Below are positions 14,001 to 29,000 of a DNA stretch of 64,000 nucleotides, piece by piece. The stretch is from Acanthaster planci (taxonomy: Eukaryota; Echinodermata; Asteroidea; Valvatida; Acanthasteridae), in contig NW_019091582.1 of assembly GCF_001949145.1 (NCBI RefSeq), positions 626,569 through 690,568 on the forward strand, given 5' to 3'. How positions within the stretch are numbered: the stretch's first letter is position 1; every line of letters begins with the position of its first letter. The position numbers were made by a program, and so were the translations under genes. The notes beneath the pieces were generated by a model. The model was not told the origin of the DNA. It ran no database searches and worked only from the letters and a program-made list of their open reading frames with translations.

Positions 14001-17000
14001 TTTGATGATTAAGGCCTGGTCCAAATCAACTGGCTGTGGTGGGACAAATACAGATACTTATGGGAGATGACGGCAGCCACTAGCCACCGACTCTCATAGG
14101 CACACTTCATCCACAGCCACAGCCAGGCAATTTGGACAGTGGCTTTCCATTTAACAGTCTGACATTCTCCCTGATGATCCCCCTGTGCCATTTCCCATAT
14201 CTGCAGCACTGTCCGCTTCAACCGTGACATGACTTGCACGGCTTGATTGTCAGCCACAACATCCAACATGCAATGTCATTAGTAACAGATTGGGAGAATG
14301 CCAGCTCAGGCCTGGAAAGCTCAGCTGATTGAATGCCAGGGTAGCATTCCAGAGATTGCGGGTCTACATCCCATCCAGATCAATTTATTTGTTCAACCTA
14401 ACGCTGATGAACAAATTCTGGCAAAGCCTGACTGTTTTGTTTGAGGGAAATATGGATGAGGGAGAAGTTTATCAACTACAAGACAGCCAACTTGAACCAA
14501 AGACCTACATGTACATGTATTCAAACACACCATACATACTGGGGGCTGATGGAACGCCGAACGCTGCGACATACTGATGGGGCCAATTGTGGGTGTCAGT
14601 ACCTCTCGGGGTACCGTTTTGGTGGAGAGGTCAACGCAGGTCATTGCCCCCATGATGGCCCCACGGACAATCTCCTCGACCAGCAGCAAATCCACCGGGT
14701 CGTTCTGTCAGGACACAAGGAAAAAAAGCTATCACATTTAAGCAAACATGCTAATTTAAATACATACAGTACAACACAGTTCAAGATCAAACTGACTGGG
14801 AAATAAAGTTTTCGACAATGTTCCGATCTACGCGTACATTTACGGTACTTTTACATGCCTAAGGGCCCATTTACATGTACACCCAGACAAGTGGTAATGC
14901 AAACTCCATGTTGTACAAACACATGGAACAGAGTGGTTTCTTGTGGGGCCGTTTGTACTAAGAGTGGCCAAACCACACAATAGGGTGATGAACCACTGCA
15001 TTTAGAAACCTGAGCGACTTTCCGACGAGAGGGAATAGTTGGGCTATTTTCCAACTTTTTCAAGAAGCATGAATATTAAAATATATTCCAGGAGCACTGA
15101 TGTCTTTCAAGCTATTATAGAGAAGACTTCTTCACCAAACAGTGCATCAGCTGCATTTGAGGTAATTTCTTTTTAAGCCATGTGGAGCATGTTACAGTTG
15201 ACATCTACACGTACATGTAGATGTACACCCCCCCGTACCAATATTCAATTGGTAACATTCCATTTATAAATGTAACAATTTGGAAGGTTTTAATGTGTGT
15301 TTTCTGGACACACTAAATTCAGGTTTAAACATTTTTGAGTGGGTTCAAGTCCCACCCGAGTACGCTTGTAGTTTTTTCACAAGCCTTCTGGGGCATACAC
15401 TGAGCATACAATGTTCAAATAGACGTCGGGCAGGGCAAAAATCCAAAATCTCCCTGGCGCAAATCCATCCTTGAAATAATTGCTACATACATTGAAAATG
15501 TACGTATTTACAAGGTTCATAAGTGTATGCGCGTGGTGTCAGCCCTGATATTACATGACGGCACATTCCATCGATGCCCTCAGCCATTGCCATGATGCCT
15601 TCCAAAAATGCCCAGTTTCACGGCAAAGATTTGCCGCACCTTTCCAGAGCACTGCTGTCGTACCTTCGAGTCCTGACAACACCGGCGACTGGCGGCTGTA
15701 TTTTTAGAAAAGCTCATCTTTGTTTTGTGATGTCAAAACATTATGTACAGTGACAATTGTACCTCCACACGTGTAGGCCCTATTATGTACAGTGTACAGC
15801 TGTAAAACACGCGTAAGTGATTCACTGGAGAAAGTGCACAGCGCAGCACGCGTCGGTTGCTAACTTTCGCTGGTGTCTGCACTAAATTGAAGTGTCATTT
15901 TCAATAGGCATTCGCTTGCACGACCAGCTAACAAATGGCATGGCTCGGACTAAACTATCACGCATGATGTGCTTAGGTTCGAGTCTCTACCCAGACCACT
16001 GTACTTTTGCTAGCCCACCGAATGAACAAGATTAAAAGTGTCGTGCTCCAACTTCAAGTTTGAGATGTCTTATGCAGGGCAGCTCAAAAATTAAAAAAAG
16101 ATCCAACTCTGTGTAGCTGCAACAAAATGCAGAAAACTGGATGCATTTCTTGGGTGAGCCACGATCATGTTTGTTTCGGCGATGGTGTAGTTTAGTGCCC
16201 GCTTCCTGTAACGTTAGGCCTACAATAAACATAAGAAAGATCAAGCAAGCCTTTCTGAAAGAATTTTTACCTAGCAGTTATCCATTCACCAAACAACTCT
16301 TCCTGGGGAGAAATTATTTCAGTGAAAAAATAGTTTTCTAACTTGTTCAGACGAACGCAAAATTTCTCAGTCTGTTAACGACCCCAGAAATGTATTAAAC
16401 AAGTACGCTGAGATTGGAAACCAGGCGATGTCAAAATATTGCAATTTTTTTGAGCGTTGGTGTTGAAAGTTTGTCGCTGTATTTCTCCATTATTTTCATT
16501 TCACAGCCACTGTAAAAACAGGTTCATCTGTTGATTACCAGTAATAAAATCTAACCTTTAATCAAGGAAACAGAAAAGGCTACAGTCTACATACTTTTTA
16601 TTTCAGTCAAAATATGTTATTTACATCTTTTTTTTAATAATGTCCCATTTTGCAAAACTGCCTTGCTGCCCTATGCAATAATTGAACTATTGCCTTAAAG
16701 CCCTTTGATAATTTTGACAATTGCCTTGGTGCCCTGCTTTTTTATACAAAGGCAAGGCAAAACTTGCTGTTCCCCTTTTACGGTGTAGTATTAAGGCTGC
16801 GCGTGGTGTTACACAAAAGGATAAGGCCACACAAGGCAGTTTAGCAAAGGTTATTTGAGTGGGGGATGGTACGTGTAGCTGGTGAGAACTGGCACTCGGC
16901 ATCCGGGCGGTGAAAGGTAAACTGCACCGTTTTATGCCCGTCACCAAACTCTGTAAAACTGAAAGCAGGGAAGGGGGTGGCGCTGTTCCAAGGTGACAGC

Positions 17001-20000
17001 ATCGAACAATAAATGGCGCTCTTCACAGCCGCAAAATTTTGCCCAACATCAGTGAACAGTGAAGGGAAAACAAGGGTTTTTTTGAAGAATGTGGTACTAT
17101 GTACGAGGGAAAAAGAGCACTTTATTTTTTACAAAATCTGGAGAGGGTTATATACTGTAAATGGTAAATGTATATGAAATACCTCCCCCCCCACTGATGC
17201 TACATGTACATTGTACCATATGCCACTGGAGGGGGTCAAGGCACTCTGAGGGGTTCCACTGCAAACGCATCACTTACTATACCTTGCTAGACGTCTGCGG
17301 TCGGACGGTCAGAGACAGATCTGGCTTGCTCTCGAACGCCGCATTGACCTGCAGCAGCTCGTCCGAGAGGCACTGCACTTTACATTGCACCTGGGGTGAC
17401 AGGACAAGAGCAAACATCCGGTTTGGTTATAATGCCGCAATGGCTGCCCACAAGGCATGCCTTGATGCACACCAGGTGAACAGGAAAAGGCACACAGAAA
17501 GTCACTAGTTTTAAAGAGAGATTACAGTACAAATACCAGAGATGCCACAGGGCCTGCTCGAAAAAAACCCGGAGTTGGTAAAACTGTAGCTACTGGTACA
17601 TGTACATGTATTTAGAGTTATACATGTACAGTGTACACGTACATGTATGTACCGGTAGCATAAATCTACCCATAACCCCCATCATCCCACACTCACACAA
17701 ATGCATGTACATGTATCACTGAAATCTTTGCTCCTGGAAACATCCATGAATGTACTGACTTGCGCAGGGAAAGAGTTAAGTCGTGTTGTTTACTTATCCG
17801 AGGTAAAGCCAGCGCATGGACTTTTGATCAGTTTTTTTTTTTCCAGTTGAAATCTGCATACTGATTCAGATGTTGTGGTTTTCAGCAAGACCTAGCAAAA
17901 AACACTGTTTTATGTGGCTTTGGCAAATGATATTGAATATACCATGTCAACATGAACATACCATATTGAACATACCATGTCAAATGACATAATATGTATA
18001 CATGTACTAGTACATATATGTACATGTAAATGCATGTACATGTGTCAAATGATGTCAAATGATATTATATTTTTAGTAGTACATGCACAGTAGCCACAGT
18101 TGCAGTATACATGTACATGTACGTCAAATATTCCGCCTGTTGCAAGCACAATATGTACTGACCGGTGCATGCACGAAGCAAATTACGTGGTTGCCATGAA
18201 CAACAGAATCAACAGACAAGACCGGGGACAGAGAAAAGAGATGAGATGTGTCGGGCTTATGAACAGCGCAGTGCAAACACTGAGTGTTTGCTTGTGAGTA
18301 CCGGTACATGTACATGCAGCATTTGGCTCAGAAGCCAAGGTGGGAATTTAAGCCCGATTATTCATCAAGCTGGCTGAGACCCACTGAGCTCGATGGGCAA
18401 AAAAAAAAGCTAGCAATTAAAGTGCTCCAAGCAGGCGAGCGACCAAAATACTGTAGAAACAAATTTGCAGCTGTTCACCTATGGTACATTTATCGGTGTT
18501 GCTGACCACCGGCAGCTTGAATCGCTGTATTCTTGACCAGAGGCTACCGGTAATGGACATTACATGTACTTGAACAAAATGCCTTGTTATTTGACTTGGG
18601 AGAAAATGACTTGTACCGGTAATCTGACTTGGAAAAGAATCGACTTGTGATTCGAACTGTGCAAGAATGATTTGCGACTTGTAGAAAAAAAAAAATGGCT
18701 TCATACATGTATGTTCATGTACACATGCACATGTAAACCAGTATGCACAAATCTGATGTGCAGTCAAATTTCTAAATGTGCTCATAGTGCATACTCATTT
18801 AGGGAAGAGAAGGGTTCCTTGCGTTCTTCAATTAAAAAACAGCATGCCCTACATGTACATGTACGTTCTTCATGCATGAACTACGGTACTTGTATGGTAC
18901 TGTACATGTACCGGTACATGTACAGTGCACTAGAGGACATTTCATTTATAACAAGCACCAACATCCGGGGGGGGTTATGTAATATTTCACATTTTCACTA
19001 AAACAAAGAAAGATATTCAGTGGCCTTTTTCACGAGAGCAGATGCCTTCAAGCTGAACACAATGATTTCAACAGGATTTTAACAAAAAAGTTATATCAAT
19101 TACAAATGGATTATTTACCGATAACTCACGAATGGAACAACATACAGGATCTTCACTTATTTCAACTGAACAAATATTGCTACAGCATGTCAGTACTGCA
19201 GATGATCCCCCAAAAGCTTGCAAAATTACGTGTACCGGTACATGCACAGCAAAGCCTGCATAAATCACCGAGGAGCTGGAATTAAAGCAGCTGCTCACGC
19301 ATTGATCAGCCAGGGTAGCCAACTATAAATGGCATTGTTTGTGGAATAAGAACCGTTGTTAACACCTGTGAATCCGAGTCCAGATCAGCCATTAAGGATG
19401 GCTACCTTGAGCATGGGTAATGGGAGTTGCCAAGGCAACAATTCACAGTAGATGAGTCAAGAGTTGGTGGGATCAATGCATTTTAGCACACCTTTGGGCT
19501 TCATGTTTGGACGAGTATTTTTCTCACAAACAATGTATGCATGTACATGTGCAAGCTTTTTACATGTTTTAGGGCTCTGAATATTAGCAGGCTCCTACAT
19601 GTTACCAGTACATATCGGTAGTTGGCAAGGAAAAAATACTGGTACATGTATATTGGTACCAAGTACATGTACATGTACAAGCAAAACAATAAAAACTTCC
19701 AAACAAACTGTGGTTTTATTGCTTTGACCCTCTGGCCCTATATTAAGGCAAATTAATATGACTTCCTGACGCTCGGATCATGGCAAAACTATACTTCTTG
19801 ACCCTTAATTAATGGAAAAACTAATGTGACTTCTTGATCCTTAATGCAACCAACTTAAAGGCCCACTGACTCCCTCAGAAATGAACAACAGCAATGAGTG
19901 TACAGACATGTACAGCTATCCAGTCCAACTGAATCCAGAACTTGGAACCAAATGCTGGAGCTGTGCCGGCTGAATCACTGAATCCTACTCCAGAAGTTTA

Positions 20001-23000
20001 CAGATTGACATCTAAAATGTAAGGACCAAGGAGGTTGCAGATATTAAATTACACGGACTCCCGGGGAGGTTGCAGGTTTTGCATTCTATATAGAATCCAA
20101 CAACAGTTTTCCTGCAGTGTTGATTTTTAAAGAATTCAACATCAGCAAGGTTGAAGCTGTTGAATTCCAAATAGGTTGCAGCTGTTAAATTCAGAGAATC
20201 CCCACTGAGCAACGTTGAAGCTGCGGATTGTAAAAAATCCAACAGTTGAATTCTACAGAATCCAACAGTACCGTACATGTAGCAAAAAAAAAGAAAAAAC
20301 ATGCAGTACAGCAAAGGTTGCAGCGGTTGAATTCAAGAGAATCCAATGCCAGTGAGGTTGCAGAGTACTGATATTGATTATAACAAAGAATCCCAGCACA
20401 AGCAAGGCCACAGCAGTTGAATTTAATACATTATGTAAAATTTTCTACATCAGAAAGTTGCTGCATCTGAATTATAATGTTATCATGCGGTACGAATGAA
20501 GTGGAAGCCGACCACCTGCACAGGATGCATTGCCAACAAGGTTGCTGCAAGAATTCCATAGAAGCCAACATCATTCAACAATATTGTAGCTGTTTATCGC
20601 CAGCAGTATGGTTACAGCTGCTCAATCCATGCAAAATCTACCAAAAGCACATGCAAAATGTATGCTCTTTCTCAAAACAAAGTCCTGCAAAGACTTTTAA
20701 AAGTTGTACAAACACTTTTAGAGACCTAGTTTCGGGAACCTTTCCACCAACCACATGCAAACACGAGCACATGCAAAATCATATACTGTAACATACATAC
20801 ATGTACACGTACCGATACAGTGATGACAGGGTCTTGCACATACAGTACATGCACGCAAACTTATACATGTATGTATGCACATGCTCTGTATGAATACATG
20901 ATGTACCCGTGTGTACCGGTAACATACAGAACGTACTGACACAATTGACAGAAAACATGCCATAAGAGCAAATACGGTAGCTTCAACTTGCAGCCCAGCA
21001 GCCGATTTCATCAGATAGGTTTTAACAGCAGCTGTATACATACACGTACAATACACTGTGCACAGGTGCACATACATGTATGGTACATGGACTGTCTAAA
21101 TACATTTTGTACATGTTCTGGTATGTACCTAACGGGGTACCGTACACGTGCTCTTACTGCACCATTTGTGCATCACATCATATCGAGCGCAATACAACAA
21201 TACAATACACACGCGAAACATTTACAATGTGTGTACCTTTTCTAGATCTGTTGGGCTAAAATTTACAAAATCAGTTGTACACGTTGAAGTAAACTGCTAA
21301 CTGCAAACCAGAACCAGAATCACTGCAAAAGTCTTACGCATAAGTTGTGCACCGGTCTGTGAAATCAACTGCAGGGTACCAGCACACTGCCTACATGTAT
21401 AACACCACCAGGTACGTACATGCAATCACATCAGTAATAATATTAGTAGTGTGTGACAAGCTTCACAAGGCAAAACATACCTGTAATTGGAGCTACATGT
21501 GTACGTAGCGTGCAAACAGACAATCGAAACAGGTGTTAATTGTGCTAAAATAATAATGGATACCAGGTACATGTACTGGTACCGGGTATACACCGGCACG
21601 GTACACGTGTAACTGTAGAAGTAATCAAATGAAAATCATGCTCCATGTACAGTAATTAAACTACCTGTTCAAGTTTCCTGTGTATTAGGAACAGATGAAT
21701 TTAATTTATTGGTAGAAAATATATGTACATGCACGATACATGAATATGTACCATTTACAATGTAAATGTATGGGTACACATGAACATGTACATGTACACT
21801 GCACCTGCTTAAATGTCGGGCCTGTTTGTTTCACCCGGATTCAGATCGCGATCAGTGATCCGTCATTGGTTCACTGACACCAGATCCCACCCAACGGATA
21901 CTGCAAACCAGCTTTGGGATCACTGATTGCGATCCAGATCCATGTGAATCAAACCTGTCTCCTAATTAAGTACTGGTTGGATGCACAATGTACAGAAACT
22001 GTAATGACATGGACCTTCTAAAGACATGGACCTTTTCATGTCCTGCAGGGGCCAATTTCATAGAGCTGCTTAAGCACAAAATTTGCTTAAGCGCGAAAAA
22101 ACCTTATTTGATAAATCAGGTAACCAGCTGAAACTCCATTGTTTTGGAATTGTATTTAGCTGGCTTTTTTGGTTAGCATGACAATCGGAGTTTGAGCTGG
22201 TAACCTTTATTCATTAATGCAAAGTTTTTTCCCGCTTAAGCAAATTTTGTGCTTAAGCAGCTCTATGACACTGTATGAAATTGGCCTGTTATCTAGGGGT
22301 CTGTTTGTTTCACACAGATCCAAATCTCAATCAGTGATCTGTCGTTGGTTCACTGACACCAGAACCCGCCTAAAGGATAGAGTGAACCTGCATTGGGATC
22401 ACTGACTGAGATCTGAATCCGTGTAAAACAAACAGGTCCTTTTAATGCGGGAATCCGTGGTGTCAGTTTATTGCTCAAGATTACCAACCAACGTGATTAT
22501 TGAAGGGAACCCATGCCTAGAAATGTGTCAACACAAGGGGCACAGCCTCTTTGGCTGACCATCAAGCAGCTACTGCGAAACTGGCTCAGCAGTAGTTCCG
22601 CGGCAAAAACTGGTTCCGGCCAACATACCACATAATGCACAATGCATGCGTTTGGTTCCCTGCTGGTTTTTGCTGAGCAAATGAAACCTGTCGTGGAAAC
22701 TTCCGCTCTAAAATTGGGCCTTTAAGGTGGTTGGTATATCTACAACAATACAAGAAATAGAGAAGCCAACTACCGGGTACCAACCTTCCCAATCAGTTTC
22801 TCGATCGCCACATCGCAGGTCGAAAGCTTGACGCTGCTGGCTGTCTGCTGGGTGGCAAAGATGACAAATGCCACACCAGTGGCCTCTACTTGGCATGTGA
22901 CAGTCTGCAAGACAAACAGAACACACGTAAGGATGACAACGGATGTACAGTGTACATGTATAGCAATCATTGTCAATGTTGTTAGTGTGAGAAATGTGGA

Positions 23001-26000
23001 AGACAGAGTTGGAACAGGAATGATCTAGGCACTGTGCACACCTGCCTGAACATGGACATGTACAATGTATGCATGTACATACATGTACCAGTGCATACAT
23101 GTATGTACACGTACACGTACGTACATATACACCATGTGCACTGTAAGATTTGATATCCAGCTTTGTACCTGAAAGTTCACTGCGTGTAAATTTTCCTACA
23201 GGATCCCTCAAACGCAAATTTAGTGTTTTCTAATTTCTGAATAATGAGCCACGAACTGGTCCAAGAGAAGGTGCAATTTCCCTAGCAACAGACGCTCCTT
23301 TGGTTGGAACTGCACTCAGCTGGTTCACGAACGACTAGGAAATGCACATATTACGGTCGCTTCGCTATCAGCAAAATGAAAACTCCCGACCAACATAGCT
23401 CCTGTCAACTGACTAAGGGGGAGGGGAGGATGCTTCTGCTCAAGGCGGATAAGCGCGGTGGAAACCAATACTAATATTGACACTTGGGGGGAGGGGCATC
23501 CTAACCACTGGTTTCAAGACCCACAAGGACTCCCCTACCATCCCTTCTCCCTCCCCCCCAAAAATGGTAAACACCATTTCTGGGCATCTTAGAGTTACAT
23601 GTATCCTTTGAGTATTTTGAAGGTTTCGTAATTTTAGCAATTTAGACATATTCATAAACACAATTTTTTATTGACATACTTTGGTGTAAGAGAAAATACT
23701 CCCAGGTGATGCACCAAATTATTTCAAACCTGATAGCCGGATTTTAAATTAGTGGGTCACCAGGCCCCTGGTACATGTAGGTTAGAGAATACTGCAGATG
23801 ATGTGAATGCATTTGGATCATTATTTGCAGGAGCAGAGCACGCTTACAAACGGGAAATCAGTCAAGTCTGTTGTGCAAAAGGAACAAAGCCTTACAGTAG
23901 TGCCACACTGATGGCTTCCACTGCCAAATTTGTACCTGGTAACATCTTGAAGCCACTCTATCCTTTTAGCATGTGTGGGATCAACGTTGGAATGCACAGA
24001 AGATCTACACTAAAAAATGTTCATGTAGCGAGTCACTGCAAGATTCTGGTGAGAGAAGATGTCCAACTACAGCATGGCTTTTGTCACTTTTCCTCCCCAT
24101 CCATATAAAAGCGTTTCCAGGGCCCGTTTTGAGAGGAGTTATACATACTGTAGGCCCTACATGTACCGGTAGTGCAAAAAATACCTAAAAACTCTGTGCG
24201 ATGTTAATGTACCGTATGATGAAAAATACAACTTGCACAACTTAACAGTACATGCACTGCATGAACCAACATTGCAGGGGAGAAGGAAGGAGGGGTGAGA
24301 TGCACCTTGATCACAACACATGTACATGTACAATATGTACATGTATAATTAATTTGTATGTGCATGCATACATGTACATGTACATGTACTTGTGTACAAG
24401 TGTAATACATGTACATGTACTTGTGTACAAGTGTAATACATGTACATGTACTTGTGTACAAGTGTAATACATGTACATGTACATGTACTTGTGTACAAGT
24501 GTAATACATGTACATGCACTGTACTTGTGTACAAGTGTAATACATGTACTTGTGTACAAGTGTAATACATGTACATGTACATGTACTTGTGTACAAGTGT
24601 AATACATGTACATGTACATGTACTTGTGCACAAGTGTAATACATGTACATGTACTTGTGTACAAGTGTAATACATGTACATGTGTACAATTGTAATACAT
24701 GTACATGTACATGTACGACCGTACATTTATGCATTCGTGCAATCTTGCTGATCAGCGTTTATTACGTGTACATGTACATGTACGTTACACTGGTAAGTCA
24801 CCCAGATCGCATTACGAGATGATCAGCCGTTATGAATGGCCTTGCCTGCCAGGCAGAGAACGCAAGGGGGTTGCAAAAGGTCAGGGGTCACTGAGGATGG
24901 ACCAGCTTCCCGAGATTTATGTCACCGTCGCAGTTGGAGGAATGTGAACAGGTGACAAACAAGGAATCATGCAGAAGCAGAAACAATGAATTGGTTAAGC
25001 TACTTTTTTTATGTTTTTCTGAATAACCCATTTTTTTTTAAGAGGCAACGTCACAGGAAGAAATAAAAACGAAATTCAATTCCACATTGAGGTCTTCAGC
25101 TATTATTCTGTCCAAATGATCAATTGGAAAATAAAGCAATTACTACCACCGGTAAAAGGACGGGAAACAATGGTTTTCCATGTGCATGGGGAATGCTAAA
25201 TGCTACCGGTACATGTAAATATCATAAAAGCCACATTGTAATGCGTATGGTACAATGTACATGTATACAACTTATAGTTCATTTTCTGATCCTGACGTTA
25301 CAAGTTCAAATTAGGAGAAAAAGCCAGAGTAAAAATCAGCCAAAATTGATTTTTAAACTGAAATTGGCAAAATTCTTGACAAATCGAATCCCTGTGGTAC
25401 ATGTACATTGCTGAACTGATGGTCGACTCCTTACGACAAACCCACTATACAGTAAATGTACATGTACATCAATACATCACTACATGTGAAAAGTTGAGTG
25501 CCCACCGCAGATTCTAAAAGTATGGACCATCAGATAATGTTCAACTTTGGGGGTTCATTTTTCCGGAGGAGAACAGCAGTGAATTAATTCCTTATGTCTA
25601 ATGTAATAAGGGAAGTCATGGCTGATATTGGTATCAGGGACAACAATGACAGTGTCCATTTTTCAACTTAATTGGAGTTAATTAGTTAAAGTCTCGAACG
25701 TCAGCATTTTTGACGGACGTGAACAACCTGTTGAAATCCTAGCGAATAAAATTTACCCAATTAATCATTTTTATGAAGGTGCTAATTTGTATTTTACACG
25801 ATCAAAGTCACTCTTGTAGAAGTTTTGAAAAATGACATCCGGAGTTGCCTTTTGGTCCATTTTATGAAGAACACGTCACATGGTGAGTCTCATAACTCAA
25901 GTACAAGGCTGTGGCTCATCTTCTGTCCAATCCCCTACTAATACGGGCCACTCACAATAGTGCGCCACCAAGAGTTTGCAACACGTTGGCCAATCGTAAC

Positions 26001-29000
26001 GCACAAAATTTGTTGACCCTTTTCAAACGTGCATTGGGTCGACAAATTTCGCGCATTGTGATTGGCCAACGCGTTCCAAACTCTTGGTGGCGCACTTTTG
26101 TGCAACGGCCATATTTCATAAGCCACTCCCAGATTTGCGTACATGTACATGTACAGTGTAAATGTACCGGTAGATCCAGGGCAGACAGAAGCAGCAGGGT
26201 TGTTTATCAGCTTGGCTACTCCACCGATGCTAATGTCACACATGCAAGCTATTCCTTCCACCATCAAGCATGCCAAGCATGTCTGGGAGCCACACACACA
26301 GCACCACCACAGGGAAAAGCGCCATGCAATATAAAAATGTAGGCAACATACCACTGGATCACAATGCTACGTGTATCCGTGCCGAGGTTGGCAGAAATCA
26401 TGAGCATGGAAATGGGGCATGCACAAAATAAACAGAGTTAGTGTACCAGAGTCACGCAGCAAGATCCCTGAAATGGACCTGAGAGAAAATAACAGTCTGA
26501 CAGGGCCACTGAGTTGATGAAAAGGTGACTTTTGAACATGTACATCTACACGTTCAACAGCAAACACATCTCAAATGTCAAAATAAATGTGATTGGCCAC
26601 AAGAGGTTTTCCCTTCATGTTGTGACGTCAGCAATCCAAACTGTAGAGCTCAGAATAAAACTTTTAACAGCTTAGGGTCTGGTTGGGTGTAGGAAAATCT
26701 TCTCTTTTTCAGTTATAACCCCATATCATTGCACTTCCGGTCACCCTGGAAGTTGCGATCAAGCAACTTGTTTGTTGCAATCAGTGATGCTGCTCAAGCA
26801 ATGGTCTACAGTACTACGACTCTAAAAGTGCTACCTCATTCAATTCAAAAGTTAAAGTTACATGTAGATCCTACATGTACATGTACCGGTATGTAACATA
26901 CAACATATACCGGTAATTTGATACATGTACATGTACATTTAGAACATGTAGGGTACATGTACCTGATGATGTCCCAATCACAGTGATGTCATGAAGTAAT
27001 GCATTGCACACATATACAATGTATGTACCGTACATACACGTACAGTGTACATGTACATGTAAATAACCTCCCACGCCACATTTGTTTGGACACACACTGG
27101 ACATTTCACCTATTTTGTGGGGACCAAACACATTGTGGGAACTCAGAAATGTCACCACAACTCAGTTCAAATTTCCCTAACAAACGAACCTGTCCCCTAA
27201 ACGCAGTGAATGCCTAGACCCACATTGTACATGTACCTGTATGGTACATGTACATGTACCGGTTCTGTACACAATTCAGCAGGAGGTTTCATATCTATCC
27301 TAAATAGTATGGAAGGTATGGACCAATTTATGGATGGTTTTTTACAAGCATTCAAAAATACACCTCAATTTTCACCCTTGTAAGGGCTTTGCACAATACA
27401 TATAGCTACATGTATCTTGCAGAGCTGTTCTTCAGTGCCACAGGAAAACCTCCTTTGTGAATACACCATGGAACAAAAGCACTGGCCTACAAGAACAAGA
27501 TGGCACCCCTGCAAACCCTCTATTGACCCCAGAAGCCTTTGTCAGACAACTCCCCCCCCCTTCCCCATGAAAAAAAGTGTTGCTCAAATCAGGATGGGTC
27601 AGATCCAAACATACTGGTACATGTGCATGTACATTTATGAACACTTCACGAGATAGTATCGGAAAGACACCCAATGCGTGACCAGGCAATGCCTAAAATC
27701 ACGGTACATCTACATGTATGTACATGTACATGTATGTTTACCTAAGAAAAATGAGGGTTACAAAACATGCAAAGACGAATGTACCAGTCAGGCCTTGCGC
27801 TAACTTTTTTTCCTGGCTCGCCCACTGGGCAAGTTAACTGGATATTTTATTAGCCTGTTTAGAGTTTTACTAGCCCGTACCAGTACATGTATATAAAAAA
27901 TTTAAAATCCCAAATTTGTTATCAGCTCACGAATAACGCATCTGACATTTCAGAAAATAAAAGGCTATTAGTTAAACATCACTTGATTCACTGGTAACGG
28001 AGTTGGGAACAAAATTACCTCTTTGCTCCAGCTTTCCCCTCATTTGGGTTGCTTACGTTAGGCAAAAATTGCCACTTTTTGCTTACTTTCTGGTATTTAT
28101 ATTGATAGATTGATTTATATTGAATACATGTATTTATTTTGATCTACATTTTAACAGGTTGGCTTATTCGGAATTTTTCCACAAGCCCATTGGGCAACCA
28201 AGGAACCAAATTTAGGTAGCCCAGAGCAATTTTAGCTAGAATTTGTACGCTTCACCAGCACTATTTCGAGGCCTGCCAGTACATGTAACAACTAAAATTT
28301 ACCGGTATACTGCTACCCGGTACCCTACATATAGGTTGCCTTGTACATAATGAGTGTAAACCACAATTTTCATCACTACTTTACATGTACATGCACGTGT
28401 ACATGTACATTGTAATTTACAACTTAGACACTCCAATAAAATTTTCCATCTTCACATGTACATTTAAATCGCAGTACACTCTACGACTTCACTGGAACAT
28501 TGTTTAAAAAAAGTGGAAACTCCCTCGAAAATGAAACTGGGGACAATCTGTCCGATGCACATGTGCAGTTTTTGTAAATACATGGAATGGATTTTCTTTC
28601 TTTTTACACTTTGTATTTATATTGTATGCACTTCGTAATATTTGTACATGTACATGTATCATGAAATGAGCTACAATAGATCAGCCAGCATACAATACTG
28701 GTATACATGTACAGTACATGTACAGGGTACCATACAGGCAATTTTCTAGTGGACACCCACAATTGAGCAAGTTGCCGTGGAAACAGCAATGGAAAATGCT
28801 AAGTGTGGGGGGGGGGAACCAATAAATTTCTATCACTTTGCCCAACGAACCAGTACAGTGCACATCTGTACATATACACTGCACACTTTGTACAATACAC
28901 ATGCACACAAACATGTACATGTACATACATGTAAATGTACATACAGGGTACAGGGTACATGCACAGGTACATACAGGGTACAAGTTTGTACATGTACCTG

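Larger units (their letters stand above)
14705..22784. other. C2CD2L introns 3 and 4 (around exon 4)
   Basis: Apart from exon 4 the stretch holds a truncated SINE, the 20-kb minisatellite, MITE families A and B and dense TACATGTA/ACCGGTA clusters at 17590-17660, 18000-18120, 18880-18930 and 19540-19680. No further gene is seen. Confidence 0.55.

Noticed and set aside
15955-16030. Possible tRNA or SINE head with GGTTCGAGTC
   Set aside because: A box B-like word is present, but no box A at the right distance and no cloverleaf could be drawn.
24204-24742. Long minus-strand frames rich in Tyr, Met, Val and His
   Set aside because: They are straight translation of the TACATGTA minisatellite. Three frames are open at once, which is a repeat effect and not a gene.
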